Assembly: GCF_000192475.1 (NCBI RefSeq)
Contig: NZ_AEYW01000028.1
Location: 1 to 64,000 of the forward strand
DNA: 64,000 bases
Direction of reading: 5' to 3'
Origin: Ruegeria conchae
GTDB taxonomy: Bacteria > Pseudomonadota > Alphaproteobacteria > Rhodobacterales > Rhodobacteraceae
The notes below the pieces were generated by a model, which saw only the letters and a list, made by a program, of their open reading frames with translations, ran no database searches and had not been told where the DNA came from. The position numbers were made by a program, and so were the translations under genes. This document shows, piece by piece, positions 41,897 to 50,950 of this stretch. How positions within the stretch are numbered: position 1 is the first letter of the stretch; each line of letters starts with the position of its first letter.

Positions 41897-43045
41897 CTAT
41901 CGTTTGGGCCACGACCAAGGTATGGGTTCCGCCGCTTCGACAAAGGTTTCCCCAGTGGCTTTGCCGAGGTGATGCGTGAGCGCATTACCCTTGCTCAAAG
42001 CTTTGGCTAACGCTCGGTTGTGAGAAACGACGATGATCTGACTTCGCGCGGAGGCTTCTTTGATCAACCGAGCTAGAGGTGGGATTAAGTCAGGATGCAG
42101 GCTTGTTTCGGGCTCATTTAGGACCATCAGGCTAGGAGGTCGTGGCGTCAGTAAGGCCGCCACGAGGAGCAGGTATCGCAGGGTCCCATCCGACAATTCC
42201 GCAGTGCTGAGCGGGCGCAGCAACCCGTGCTGTTTCATTGTGAGGCTGAATAACCCATCTTTCGCATGAACCTCAATTGAACTTCCCGGAAATGCGTCCA
42301 TGACGGTCTTTTCAAGTGTTGCCACATCGCCGATTTCCCGAATTGTCTCAATAGCTGCCGCCAGGTCCGAGCCGTCACTTGCAAGAATTGGAGTTCGGGT
42401 GCCGACCTGTTGCCTTCTGGCCGGGGCCTCACGATCAGTCCGAAGTTGATCATAGAACCGCCAATTCCGCATACGGTCTCGTAAATGCAGCAGCTCTAAT
42501 GCGTTATTCGGATCGGCTGCGTGGGTCATCATACTGTCAAACGGTGGAAGGGTAGTGGCCGCCTGGTTCCAAGAACCGTACTCCGACCGTACCCGTACAC
42601 ACGGGCCACGGCGCTCTGCAAGCGCGTTGTGTCGGCTCAATGTCTCGCCGATCCACAATGCTTCGGACTTGATCTCAGGATCATTAGAAAAGGCTGAGGT
42701 TTCTGCTGGCAATCCAAGCTCGACTGCGTACCCGTAGTCTTCGGACGCAAAGCCAAGCTTTAGGCCGACTGGTTTGCTCCGAGTCGTTCCGGTGATGGGT
42801 ACTTCACCCGTTTTCATCCCTCGAGACAGCACTTCAGGCCCCGCCCACATTGTGGAGCCCAACCCTCCTTCAGACGCGAGTGTAGAGATGACACTACCTT
42901 GTGACACCTCGCTCAACATTCGAAGCGCGCGATACAGCGACGACTTTCCGACCCCATTGCCACCGGTAATTACCGTCAGGGGAGCAAGTGGCAGAACCAG
43001 ATTTCGGAGAGATCGATAACCGGCGACAGCAACTGTAACAAGCAT
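41897..43045 (-). CDS. AAA-type ATPase, RecF/OLD-like (AAA_21)
   Basis: A 382-residue ATPase. The start chosen is ATG 43045 (MLVTVAVAGYRSLRNL) with ggaaag upstream; a GTG nine codons earlier is possible. Walker A is GGNGVGKSS near residue 30, the ABC-like signature is STAELSDGTLRYLLL, and Walker B is LMVLNEPETSLHPDL with a following switch His (VVSHNRALA). No TOPRIM nuclease domain is present, so it is not a complete OLD nuclease. Stand-alone ATPases of this group are common in accessory regions and some belong to defence pairs, but no partner gene is adjacent here. Confidence 0.85.
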   Translation of the reverse strand: MLVTVAVAGYRSLRNLVLPLAPLTVITGGNGVGKSSLYRALRMLSEVSQGSVISTLASEGGLGSTMWAGPEVLSRGMKTGEVPITGTTRSKPVGLKLGFASEDYGYAVELGLPAETSAFSNDPEIKSEALWIGETLSRHNALAERRGPCVRVRSEYGSWNQAATTLPPFDSMMTHAADPNNALELLHLRDRMRNWRFYDQLRTDREAPARRQQVGTRTPILASDGSDLAAAIETIREIGDVATLEKTVMDAFPGSSIEVHAKDGLFSLTMKQHGLLRPLSTAELSDGTLRYLLLVAALLTPRPPSLMVLNEPETSLHPDLIPPLARLIKEASARSQIIVVSHNRALAKALSKGNALTHHLGKATGETFVEAAEPIPWSWPKR

Positions 43046-43072
43046 TTCAGTCTTTCCGGCTCCGGCGATCAC

Positions 43073-43542
43073 ACATCAACAGACGACCTATCAGACTAAA
43101 CACAGGATGTCCGCAACAGGTTTTGATTAAGGCTTTCATGTAGCCGCTGCGAATGAGAGCTTTGTCTGTGGCTGACACAGTTGCATGGAACAAACTTCCT
43201 TGCTGTTGTTTCTGTCCAAATGAGCTAGACGCACTAGAAAAAGGGAGGTGGGTAGTAGTTGTAAAGCCGCTTTTTATGAGGTTGGTGTCCCTGAGCGAAC
43301 TCCATGTTTGGCGCTCGCTGCCTGATGATGAGTGTCTGAGCATTTCTAAACGCTTCCGGCTGAACGCGAAGTGACTCCGGTTTAGCCGACCCAGAATACC
43401 CCATCAAGGAGGCGGCGGTCGTTGGCTATTTTGCGCCCAATCCTTATTTGTTGATTGTCAGCTCTCGTGCTGAGTTGGTCTGCATCGAAGACAACAACTT
43501 GCCTCAAGCCAATTACCTGATACGCATCATCATCGTAACAAA
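43073..43542. other. Gap between ATPase gene and catabolic island
   Basis: About 470 bases. A plus-strand frame from about 43365 to TAG 43546 reads protein-like (KEAAVVGYFAPNPYLLIV, CIEDNNLPQANYLI) but has no start codon or ribosome site, so it may be the tail of a lost gene. It overlaps the stop of the next minus-strand gene. Nothing else was recognised. Confidence 0.35.
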
Positions 43543-44145
43543 CTAGACCCCAGCCGGGTTCTCCACATCCCTTCCCAAGGCAGCGAGGTCTGAGTATCGG
43601 TCGCCGATCCGGTGGTGCGGGCGACCACGGGTTGATGCCCCCAGAGCCACAACAAGTTCATCCACATCCGGCGCGTCGTAGATTGAAAACTGGACGGTCA
43701 GGTAGTGCGACCGCCGCCCGGTATCATGTTTGTCCATCAGCGGGATCTGAATTTGGGTGTTCGCGGGCCCTCGCGTGTTTGTGAAACCGAGATAGCTTTT
43801 TGCACCCACTGCCTCACGATAATAATTTCCGTACTGCAGGGTGTGAATAAGCGCGGAGGCATGTTCAATCTCACAACTTGTCCCGGCGATACAGGCTTTT
43901 CCGTAGGCTTCTATCGCATCGCCTGATCCCGCCAGAGCGATCAGTCTGTTGGTGAGCATCTCTCCCAGAACTGGCGCCATGCGCTGAATCTCTGGTGAAA
44001 GATCATCGACAAAGCCACGTCCTGCCCAAGGGTTTCTGACCACCGCTGCCACGCCGATCATGCGCAACACGGGTTCCGAAGGTCGGCCTCCTTCTGTGTG
44101 AATATCCTCATCAAAGGTGACTACCTTGCGCAATTCGGGGATCAT
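43543..44145 (-). CDS. Amino-acid-synthesis-type protein (AA_synth family)
   Basis: A 200-residue protein starting at ATG 44145, preceded by aggagaagc. Conserved segments include MIGVAAVVRNPWAGRGFVDDL, GKACIAGTSCEIEHASALIH and GLSFTNT-like LGFTNTRGPANTQIQIPL, the pattern of PF06684. The family has a fold related to amino-acid biosynthetic proteins but no established reaction. Members are repeatedly found beside luciferase-type monooxygenase, flavin reductase and aldehyde dehydrogenase genes, as here. It is the last gene of the minus-strand unit RidA-hydrolase-fusion-AA_synth, 13 bases after the fusion gene. Confidence 0.8.
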   Translation of the reverse strand: MIPELRKVVTFDEDIHTEGGRPSEPVLRMIGVAAVVRNPWAGRGFVDDLSPEIQRMAPVLGEMLTNRLIALAGSGDAIEAYGKACIAGTSCEIEHASALIHTLQYGNYYREAVGAKSYLGFTNTRGPANTQIQIPLMDKHDTGRRSHYLTVQFSIYDAPDVDELVVALGASTRGRPHHRIGDRYSDLAALGRDVENPAGV

Positions 44146-44158
44146 ATTGCTTCTCCTG

Positions 44159-46267
44159 TCAAACGTGATAGCTGTGGTGCCCGGTCGGTGTGTGTACGAC
44201 GCCTTCGACTTCAGTTCCGTGGTAGAAACCAAATGTACCGTGGCTGTTTTCCTTTGCGTAACGGCGCAACATCGAATTTTCAGCCCCGTCGCGTACGCGT
44301 TCCAGCGGCAAGTCGCCGAGATCAAAGTATTGCATGCCGTCAGGGGGCTGCCCATGAACGCTTCCGTGGTAGATGATCCGCTGCGTCCCGCTTTTGGATA
44401 TTCGATAAACCGCATAAGGATGCGCCAGCTCTACAATCAAATCTCGGTTTGACAGATCAGTGATCAGCCCATCTGTAGAATTGTTATTTGCAGGAGCAAC
44501 CGGCACTGAAATGTGCCCGCTTTTGTCAACGGAGAGTAGGACCCGATCTTCGTTGGCCAGTACTGCTCCGACGGTCACACCACCTGCAGTGGCGGCCTCT
44601 GTCAGGGCACTGTTGAGCCCCAAATCGAAATAGGCACCGCGAAAGTAGCCCAGCGGATGTCCCTCGCGCGTTTCGAAATCCTCCACGCGGCCGATCAGGA
44701 TCAGATGGTCACCAGCATCGACCAAACGGTGTCGGGCACAGCTGAACCGGGCGAGCGCACCGTCTATCGTGGGCATGTTCCGCGCGTCAGGTTGCCAGGC
44801 TGCAATGTCGAATTTTTTGGCTGATTGAGACGCGAAAAGGCCCGAGATTTCTTTTTGGTCGTCCGACAGGACGTTGACCGTGAAATGATCCGCCTGCAGG
44901 AAGGTTTCAAAGGACAAGGCCTGCTTACCGACACAAACCAGGAGTAGAGGTGGGTCGAGAGAAACGGAGGTAAATGAGTTCGCCGTGAACCCGCGCGGGG
45001 TCCCATCCGGCTGCCGGGTAGTGACCACTGTCACACCGGTGGCAAAGCGCCCGAAGGCGTCGCGCAGCGCCTTCCCGATTAAGGGTTCCGTCGACTCCGG
45101 TGGGGTCAATCCTTCCAGAATGCTATTGTGCTCACCTAGCGCAGGAGGGGTCGTCAGTGCACCTTGGCGGTGCCGACCGAACCGCAACGGGTTTGCTGCC
45201 ACGGTCCAAGGTTCATGTCCCGCATCCGGATGCGGAACCTTCGCCAGCATGCCGCGGCTGGCTACATGAGGGTCGGCCGTGATGTCCGAGATAGTGTTCA
45301 TCGGGCCGAACGGGACCTGGCCACCCAGTGTTGCCGTCAATTGCTCCTTAGTCCGTTGTCGGGTCCAATCGCTTACGATTTTGTTGACTTCGGACGCATG
45401 GTTGGCCCGGGCCGCCCTTGTGGAGAAGCGGTCATCTTGTCCAAGCGACGGTTGCCCCATCAGCCGTGTCAAAAGCTGCCAAAACGCATCGTCGACAATT
45501 CCAAGCGCGATGTGGCCATCGGCTGCCGGGTAGAGGCCAAACGGGGAAAGGAAGGGATGCCCGTTGCCTTCAGGTCCGGGCACCTTTCCTGTCACGTCAT
45601 GCAAATACACCATTCGTTCGCAAAGCGAGATCATGGCATCATACATGGCCACATCCACAAACTGCCCTTTGCCAGTCGCTTCGGCCTCGCGCAGGGCAGC
45701 CATGATGCCGAAAGCCATCATCATGCCGGTGAATATGTCACCTACCCCGGGTCCGGTCTTGGTGGGTGTGTCAGAATTCGGACCGGTGACGGACATCAGA
45801 CCGCCCATGGCCTGCGCAACCACATCGTACGAAGGCCAGTTGGCATAGGGGCTTTGGCCTGAGCGCGGGTCGCCAAAGCCTCGGATCGCGGCATAGACGA
45901 GCCGGGGGTTGTCGGCAGCAAGGCTTTCATAAGACAGGCCAAGGCGATCCATCACGCCCGGGCGGAAATTCTCGACCATGACATCCGCCGTTGCCGCAAG
46001 ATCTCGAAAAGCCCTACAGCCCTCGGGCGATTTCAGATCAAGCTGCACGCTTTTCTTGCCGCGGTTCAGGCTTACAAAGTAGCCGGCCCAGGCATGATCC
46101 GGGTCGTCTTGACGGAACGGTCCGTTGCCGCGGCTGGTGTCGCCATGTTTGCCTTCGATCTTGATCACCTCGGCACCGTGATCCGCCAGATGCATTGTAC
46201 AATAGGGACCTGAAAGCATCCGGCTCAAATCCAACACACGCAGGCCTTTGAGGATTTGGGTGCTCAT
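44159..46267 (-). CDS. Fusion of CaiB/BaiF CoA-transferase and flavin reductase
   Basis: A 702-residue protein. Residues 1-390 are a class III (CaiB/BaiF) CoA-transferase: LRVLDLSRMLSGPYCTMHLADHGAEVIKIE, the VENFRPGVMDRLGL block, and YDVVAQAMGGLMSVTG with DAMIS downstream. Residues about 400-555 are a flavin reductase-like FMN-binding split barrel (LRDAFGRFATGVTVVTT, GFTANSFTSVSLDPPLLLVC, HFTVNVLSDDQ). A further 140-residue C-terminal region has GAVLANEDRVLLSVDKSG and may be Nudix-like. The reductase would supply reduced flavin to the LLM monooxygenase in the divergent unit. CoA-transferase plus flavin reductase in one chain is unusual; the frame is continuous with no sign of assembly error. 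Confidence 0.85.
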   Translation of the reverse strand: MSTQILKGLRVLDLSRMLSGPYCTMHLADHGAEVIKIEGKHGDTSRGNGPFRQDDPDHAWAGYFVSLNRGKKSVQLDLKSPEGCRAFRDLAATADVMVENFRPGVMDRLGLSYESLAADNPRLVYAAIRGFGDPRSGQSPYANWPSYDVVAQAMGGLMSVTGPNSDTPTKTGPGVGDIFTGMMMAFGIMAALREAEATGKGQFVDVAMYDAMISLCERMVYLHDVTGKVPGPEGNGHPFLSPFGLYPAADGHIALGIVDDAFWQLLTRLMGQPSLGQDDRFSTRAARANHASEVNKIVSDWTRQRTKEQLTATLGGQVPFGPMNTISDITADPHVASRGMLAKVPHPDAGHEPWTVAANPLRFGRHRQGALTTPPALGEHNSILEGLTPPESTEPLIGKALRDAFGRFATGVTVVTTRQPDGTPRGFTANSFTSVSLDPPLLLVCVGKQALSFETFLQADHFTVNVLSDDQKEISGLFASQSAKKFDIAAWQPDARNMPTIDGALARFSCARHRLVDAGDHLILIGRVEDFETREGHPLGYFRGAYFDLGLNSALTEAATAGGVTVGAVLANEDRVLLSVDKSGHISVPVAPANNNSTDGLITDLSNRDLIVELAHPYAVYRISKSGTQRIIYHGSVHGQPPDGMQYFDLGDLPLERVRDGAENSMLRRYAKENSHGTFGFYHGTEVEGVVHTPTGHHSYHV

Positions 46268-47064
46268 GGCTTCAGATCCAGATTGTTGAGAAAGCTGCGG
46301 AGTGGCTTGTTCACAGCGTCCGGGTCTTCGGCAAGTGCCATATGCCGCAGTCCCGGGAGGATAAGTGCACTGCCCCCCGCAATCTCGCTTGCGATGGCAT
46401 TCGCCATCTCTGGCCCGTTGCCGAAATCCTCATCACCCGTAATCACCAGCGCAGGGCAAGAAATCGGCGGGCTTGGCGCAACAATTTCGTCGATACCATC
46501 GACCAGCACGCGATAGATGGTGTGGTAAATTGCTTTGTCATTGGCCATGACCCAGTCACGAACCGTGTTCATCATACGAGGGTTGGATTGGCGGAACGCA
46601 TCGGTGAACCATCGGTCCAGCGCGGCTTCGACTGTTGCCTTTGGTCCGTCCAGCCGTGCCTGTTCCACCCGTTTCAAGATTGCCTTTTGTGCGGCGTCGG
46701 TTCGTTTGTGAGGGGAATGCAGGATCACCAGAGCTGAAACCCGTTGCGGCACATCCTGGGCAAACCGACGCGCGATCATGCCCCCCAATGAGAACCCTGC
46801 GATAACCGCGTTTTGGATGGCGCAGTGGTCCAGCAAGCTCTCTAGCTGGCGTGAAAACATTGAAAGGCTGGGGCATTCGGGCGGTGGGGCACTTTGCCCA
46901 TGTCCAAATAAATCATAGGTGAGAACGCGAAAGCGATCAGGCAGTGCAGGGATCGTCCATTGCCAGCAATCCTGGTTCAGGCCCAGCCCATGGATCATCA
47001 CCACAACAGGCGCATCTTCTGGTCCTGTCATTTTGAAATGGGTTCCGTCTGGTGTTATGCCCAT
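46264..47064 (-). CDS. Alpha/beta hydrolase, RutD/enol-lactonase-like
   Basis: A 266-residue alpha/beta hydrolase. Oxyanion and nucleophile elements are VVMIHGLGLNQDCW and the elbow GFSLGG (Ser about 92); the acid lies after VITGDEDFG and the catalytic His in GLRHMALAEDP. Size and sequence are like 3-oxoadipate enol-lactonase and RutD. It overlaps the downstream fusion gene by four bases (ATGA type) and begins within the RidA stop (TGATG), so these genes are translationally coupled. It probably hydrolyses an ester, lactone or carbamate intermediate produced by the monooxygenase. Confidence 0.87.
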   Translation of the reverse strand: MGITPDGTHFKMTGPEDAPVVVMIHGLGLNQDCWQWTIPALPDRFRVLTYDLFGHGQSAPPPECPSLSMFSRQLESLLDHCAIQNAVIAGFSLGGMIARRFAQDVPQRVSALVILHSPHKRTDAAQKAILKRVEQARLDGPKATVEAALDRWFTDAFRQSNPRMMNTVRDWVMANDKAIYHTIYRVLVDGIDEIVAPSPPISCPALVITGDEDFGNGPEMANAIASEIAGGSALILPGLRHMALAEDPDAVNKPLRSFLNNLDLKP

Positions 47065-47465
47065 CAGGATTGGTCCTCAAGCGGACGATAGGCCACAACT
47101 TCGACCTCAACGCGGGCATCCACCAGAAGATCGCTGACCACAGCCGACCGGGTTGGAGGCTCAACTGGAAAATAGTCGGCGTAGACGGCGTTAAATCCAG
47201 GGAAATCGTCGCGCTCCCGCAGCCAGACCATGGCCTTGATGACATCTTCGCGGGTGCAGCCTGCCTCGGCCAGTGTCTTGGTGATGTCGTCCAAAACTGC
47301 GCGGGTCTGCTCTTCGACGGTGCCATCGGTCATGGGAATGCCGTCTCGCATCGGAATTTGCCCTGTCAGAAAAACGAAATCGCCTGCCCGGATGGCGCGG
47401 GAAAGCGACAGAACCCGCCCGCCAATTTCCAGTGGACCTCCGATAACCTGCTTTTTGTTACCCAT
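47064..47465 (-). CDS. RidA/RutC-family protein
   Basis: A 133-residue RidA-family protein. ATG 47465 with a gggagg ribosome site is chosen; a longer frame upstream lacks similarity. Typical features are GDFVFLTGQIPM, the PTRSAV motif with the active-site Arg, and VEVEVVAYRP near the C-terminus. RidA proteins deaminate reactive enamine/imine intermediates, and RutC helps in pyrimidine ring-cleavage pathways. It is first in a four-gene minus-strand unit with a RutD-like hydrolase and a flavin reductase, which supports a Rut-like oxidative step. Confidence 0.9.
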   Translation of the reverse strand: MGNKKQVIGGPLEIGGRVLSLSRAIRAGDFVFLTGQIPMRDGIPMTDGTVEEQTRAVLDDITKTLAEAGCTREDVIKAMVWLRERDDFPGFNAVYADYFPVEPPTRSAVVSDLLVDARVEVEVVAYRPLEDQS

Positions 47466-47608
47466 TTCCAAGCCTCCCTTTGGAACAGCCTGCACCCATG
47501 ATCGGGCGCAAGACTCGGATTTTTCGACAGGCTGCGTCGTATTTTCATAACCCTGAGACGCGAAAGCAGACATGAATAGGAAGACAGCAATCAGGGGGGA
47601 GGCACGCC
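47466..47608. promoter_or_regulatory. Divergent promoter region of catabolic units
   Basis: 143 bases between the divergent RidA and aldehyde dehydrogenase genes. They must contain both promoters. Ribosome sites are visible at each end (gggagg for RidA, gggggagg for the dehydrogenase). I see no convincing -35/-10 pair or operator palindrome. Confidence 0.45.
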
Positions 47609-49090
47609 ATGGCTGATGTCAAAAACTATCAGATGCTGATTGACGGTGACTGGGTCGACGCCGCGGATGGCGGTACTTTCGACAGTATCAACCCCGCCAA
47701 TGGTGAGGTCTGGAGCCGTGTTCCAGAGGCGACCGAGGATGATATCAACCGAGCGGTCACGGCAGCACACACTGCTTTTGTCGGCGGCCCCTGGGCGCGG
47801 ATGACACCGACCGAGCGCGGCAAATGCCTGCGCAAGCTGGGCGATCTTCTGGCGGATCATTCCGAAGAGCTGGGACGAACTGAATCCATCGACACTGGCA
47901 AGATGCTCAAGGAGACGCGGTGGCAAGCCAAATATATTGCCGAGTTTTTCCACTTTTTTGCTGGGTGTGCGGACAAGGTAAGCGGCGAGACCCTGCCCAT
48001 CGACAAACCTGACATGTTTGTCTTCACCAAGCGCGAACCCCTCGGTGTGGTTGCCGCTGTGGTGCCATGGAATTCGCAATTGTTCCTTGTGGCGGTCAAG
48101 ATCGGTCCGGCATTGGCTGCCGGGAATACGGTTGTTCTGAAAGCATCTGAACATGCCAGCGCGGCGATGTTGGAATTTGGGCGACTTGTCGAGATGGCCG
48201 GTATCCCGCCTGGTGTTGTCAACATCGTGACGGGTCATGGAGAACCTTGTGGACGGGCTTTGACCGGGCATCCACTGGTGGCGCGCGTCTCATTTACCGG
48301 AGGTCCAAACGCTGCGCGCCATGTATTGGAAAACGTCAAACGCAACTTTGCCGAGGTCTCATTGGAACTGGGCGGCAAGTCGCCCTTTATTGTTTTTGAT
48401 GACGCCAATATCGAAAGTGCAGTCAATGCCTCAATTGCCGGTATCTTTGGTGCGACAGGGCAAAGCTGTGTTGCCGGATCGCGCCTCTATTTGCACGAGG
48501 ACATCGCGGATGAGTTTCTCGACAGGATGGTGGCGCAGGCGCAGCAGATCCTCATTGGCGATCCACTGGCCGAAGAAACTCAGATGGGGCCGCTTTGCAC
48601 CGCCGGACAGTTGGACCACATCCAACGCGAGGTCGCCTTCGCTCAGGAAGAGGGCGGCAAGGTTTTGGTGGGGGGCAAGCAGCCGGAAGACAAATCAGGG
48701 CTCTATTTCGAGCCAACCATCATCGACTGCCCACGGCAGGACCTGCGGATCGTCGATACAGAGCTTTTTGGCCCTGTTCTGTGCGTTCAGCGCTTCAAGA
48801 CCGAGGCTGAGGTGCTGGAACTGGCCAATGATACCGAACACGGGCTCGCGGCGGGTATTTTTACCGCCGACGGTGCCCGATCCTTGCGCATGGCGAACGC
48901 GGTGCGTGCAGGGATCGTCTGGGTCAACACCTACCGCGTTGTATCCCCGATAGCCGAGTTTGGTGGCGTCAAAGGATCCGGCTATGGCCGCGAAAGCGGG
49001 TTCCAGGCGATCTACGACTACACCCGGCCCAAGACGGTCTGGATGAACACATCGGATGAGCCGTTGGCGAACCCGTTTGTAATGCGCTGA
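47609..49090 (+). CDS. NAD(P)-dependent aldehyde dehydrogenase
   Basis: A 493-residue ALDH superfamily enzyme of usual length. Conserved elements are VVPWNSQLFL, the GGPNAARHV cofactor loop, the general base in SLELGGKSPFIVFDD, and the catalytic Cys in GATGQSCVAGSRL. It oxidises an aldehyde intermediate to an acid, most likely a semialdehyde or betaine-type aldehyde produced by the neighbouring monooxygenase. It heads a plus-strand unit with monooxygenase, hydratase and dehydrogenase genes. Ribosome site gggggagg precedes ATG 47609. Confidence 0.93.
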   Translation: MADVKNYQMLIDGDWVDAADGGTFDSINPANGEVWSRVPEATEDDINRAVTAAHTAFVGGPWARMTPTERGKCLRKLGDLLADHSEELGRTESIDTGKMLKETRWQAKYIAEFFHFFAGCADKVSGETLPIDKPDMFVFTKREPLGVVAAVVPWNSQLFLVAVKIGPALAAGNTVVLKASEHASAAMLEFGRLVEMAGIPPGVVNIVTGHGEPCGRALTGHPLVARVSFTGGPNAARHVLENVKRNFAEVSLELGGKSPFIVFDDANIESAVNASIAGIFGATGQSCVAGSRLYLHEDIADEFLDRMVAQAQQILIGDPLAEETQMGPLCTAGQLDHIQREVAFAQEEGGKVLVGGKQPEDKSGLYFEPTIIDCPRQDLRIVDTELFGPVLCVQRFKTEAEVLELANDTEHGLAAGIFTADGARSLRMANAVRAGIVWVNTYRVVSPIAEFGGVKGSGYGRESGFQAIYDYTRPKTVWMNTSDEPLANPFVMR

Positions 49091-49101
49091 GGGAGGTGAG
49101 C

Positions 49102-50142
49102 ATGAAATTCCAACTTGCCGTAAACATGGAGCGGATCGACAACAGTCTGGATATGAAAGACGTCGCGCGCCACACATTGGAGATGGTGCAAATCGCCGAG
49201 GATGGCGGTTTCGATATCGTTTGGGCTGCTGAGCATCACGCGCTGGAAATGACGATTGCGCCCAACCCGTTCCAACTGCTGACTTGGTGGTCATCCGAGA
49301 CCAGCCGGATCCGGCTTGGTACGGCGGTGGCGACCGCTGCGTACTGGCACCCGATTAACCTGGCTGGTGAAGCCGCGATGCTGGATCTTTTAAGCGGCGG
49401 TCGGTTGGAGTTTGGTATCGGGTCAGGTGCCTATCAGCGCGAGTTCGATCGCATGAAGCCGGGCCTCAAGCAATCTGATGCGTGGCGCTATATGCAAGAG
49501 ATGCTGCCCACGGTGCGCGAGTTGTGGAAGGGCGATTATGCGCATGAAGGCGAATATTGGCAATTCCCGACATCAACCTCGGTACCCAAACCATTGCAAG
49601 CCGAGGTTCCGGTTTGGGTCGCGGCGCGCTCGCCGATCACCTATGACTACGCCATGCGTGAACGCTGCCACGTGAATTGCTGGCCTTTCACCCGCCCGTT
49701 CGCTGAGGCCGAGCTGTACAAAAAGCAACTCGATGAGGCGATTGAAAAAGCGGATAATGGCTGGGTGCCACGTTTTGCGCTGATGCGCCATTCCTGCGTT
49801 TACGACAATGCGGCCGATGGCGAAAACGCGATGAAGGCGGTGCGACGATTGCTGAGCCAGTTCGAAAACCTCTATCGCAATTTGGGCGATGTCAAAGATG
49901 GTTTTCCTGCTTCCATTCCGCTGGATCAGTTGGAGGGCCGGGAACAGTATGATCCCTTGATGCTGGAAGAAAACCTAATGTTCGGTTCACCTGAGCGTGT
50001 GATTGGAAAGCTCAAGAAATATCAGGGGCTCGGTGTAAACGAGTTCATCTACTATGCCTCGATGGGGCTGGATCACGCGGCGCAGCAGCGATCCTTGCGC
50101 ATGTTCTGCAACGAGGTCATGCCGGAATTCAAGGAGGACTGA
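49102..50142 (+). CDS. LLM-class flavin-dependent monooxygenase
   Basis: A 346-residue luciferase-like (bacterial luciferase family) monooxygenase. ATG 49102 follows gggagg with five-base spacing; a GTG two codons earlier overlaps that site. Typical elements are AEDGGFDIVWAAEHHAL, RIRLGTAVATAAYWHP, LDLLSGGRLEFGIGSGAYQREFD and FGSPERVIGKLKKYQGLGVNEF. It uses FMNH2 and O2, presumably supplied by the flavin reductase domain of the fusion protein encoded divergently. With RidA, the RutD-like hydrolase and ALDH it forms a set like RutA/C/D/F or the trigonelline ring-opening system, so cleavage of a C-N bond is plausible. Confidence 0.9.
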   Translation: MKFQLAVNMERIDNSLDMKDVARHTLEMVQIAEDGGFDIVWAAEHHALEMTIAPNPFQLLTWWSSETSRIRLGTAVATAAYWHPINLAGEAAMLDLLSGGRLEFGIGSGAYQREFDRMKPGLKQSDAWRYMQEMLPTVRELWKGDYAHEGEYWQFPTSTSVPKPLQAEVPVWVAARSPITYDYAMRERCHVNCWPFTRPFAEAELYKKQLDEAIEKADNGWVPRFALMRHSCVYDNAADGENAMKAVRRLLSQFENLYRNLGDVKDGFPASIPLDQLEGREQYDPLMLEENLMFGSPERVIGKLKKYQGLGVNEFIYYASMGLDHAAQQRSLRMFCNEVMPEFKED

Positions 50143-50146
50143 AGCA

Positions 50147-50950
50147 ATGGCAGAAGGGGTCAAAACACACCGCGACGGCCACGTTCTGGAAATCACACTA
50201 GAGCGGGGCAAAGTAAACGCCATCGACGTTCCCACCAGTCAGGCCTTGGCCGCGGCGTTTCAGGAGTTGCACGAGAACAAAGACTTGCGTTGCGCGATCC
50301 TGACCGGGGGAGGAGATCGGATTTTCTCGGCCGGTTGGGATTTGAAGGCCCTGAATGAGGGTGAGATGCAGCTCGACAACTGGTGGGAGAGTGATGACTA
50401 CGGGTTCGGCGGGTTCACGGGTCTGACCGAGAATTGGGCGCTCAACAAGCCGGTTATCGCGGCCATCAACGGTCTGGCCATCGGCGGCGGGTTTGAAATG
50501 GCCATGGCCTGTGATCTGCTGATTGCGGCGGAACATGTGGAATTTGGCTTGCCTGAAATGCCTTTGGGCATCGTTCCAGATGCGGGGGCACTGCAACGCC
50601 TGCCTCGGAGAATACCGCACAATATCGCCATGGAGATGTTTCTGTTAGGCCGTCGCATGACCGCGACCGAGGCGGCGCATTACGGGTTGGTCAACAAGGT
50701 GGTCCCAAAGGATCACTTGATGACTGCGGCCCGGGAATGGGCGGCCTCGATTGCCTGGTCAGCGCCTCTTGCGATGCAATCTGTCAAAGAAGTGCAGCGT
50801 GAGATCGAGTGCGTGCCGCTGGAACAGGCCTTTCACAAGATGCGAACCGATCCGATGCCGATCTACCGCAAGATGCTGAAATCTGACGACGCGGCAGAAG
50901 GTGTCGCGGCTTTTGTCGAAAAGCGTGAACCCAAATTCAAGGGTGAGTGA
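50147..50950 (+). CDS. Enoyl-CoA hydratase, carnitinyl-CoA dehydratase-like
   Basis: A 267-residue crotonase starting at ATG 50147, four bases after the monooxygenase stop. It matches the CaiD pattern closely: GDRIFSAGWDLKALNEGE, GFGGFTGLTENWALNKPVIA (oxyanion region), GGGFEMAMACDLLIAAEHV, FGLPEMPLGIVPDAG and a C-terminal SDDAAEGVAAFVEKREPKF. CaiD hydrates crotonobetainyl-CoA to carnitinyl-CoA, so a beta-hydroxy quaternary-amine CoA ester is a good substrate guess. Its stop overlaps the next start as TGATG. Confidence 0.88.
   Translation: MAEGVKTHRDGHVLEITLERGKVNAIDVPTSQALAAAFQELHENKDLRCAILTGGGDRIFSAGWDLKALNEGEMQLDNWWESDDYGFGGFTGLTENWALNKPVIAAINGLAIGGGFEMAMACDLLIAAEHVEFGLPEMPLGIVPDAGALQRLPRRIPHNIAMEMFLLGRRMTATEAAHYGLVNKVVPKDHLMTAAREWAASIAWSAPLAMQSVKEVQREIECVPLEQAFHKMRTDPMPIYRKMLKSDDAAEGVAAFVEKREPKFKGE

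Noticed and set aside
41897..43045. Defence system built on the AAA ATPase
   Set aside because: No nuclease domain, TOPRIM domain or partner effector gene lies next to it, so a defence role is not supported by this sequence.
43365..43546. Plus-strand frame with protein-like composition
   Set aside because: No start codon or ribosome site and no recognisable family; kept only as a possible tail of a lost gene.
45164..45862. Plus-strand open frame of 232 codons
   Set aside because: Entirely opposite the CoA-transferase part of the fusion gene, which shows strong family motifs. High GC gives long antisense frames here.
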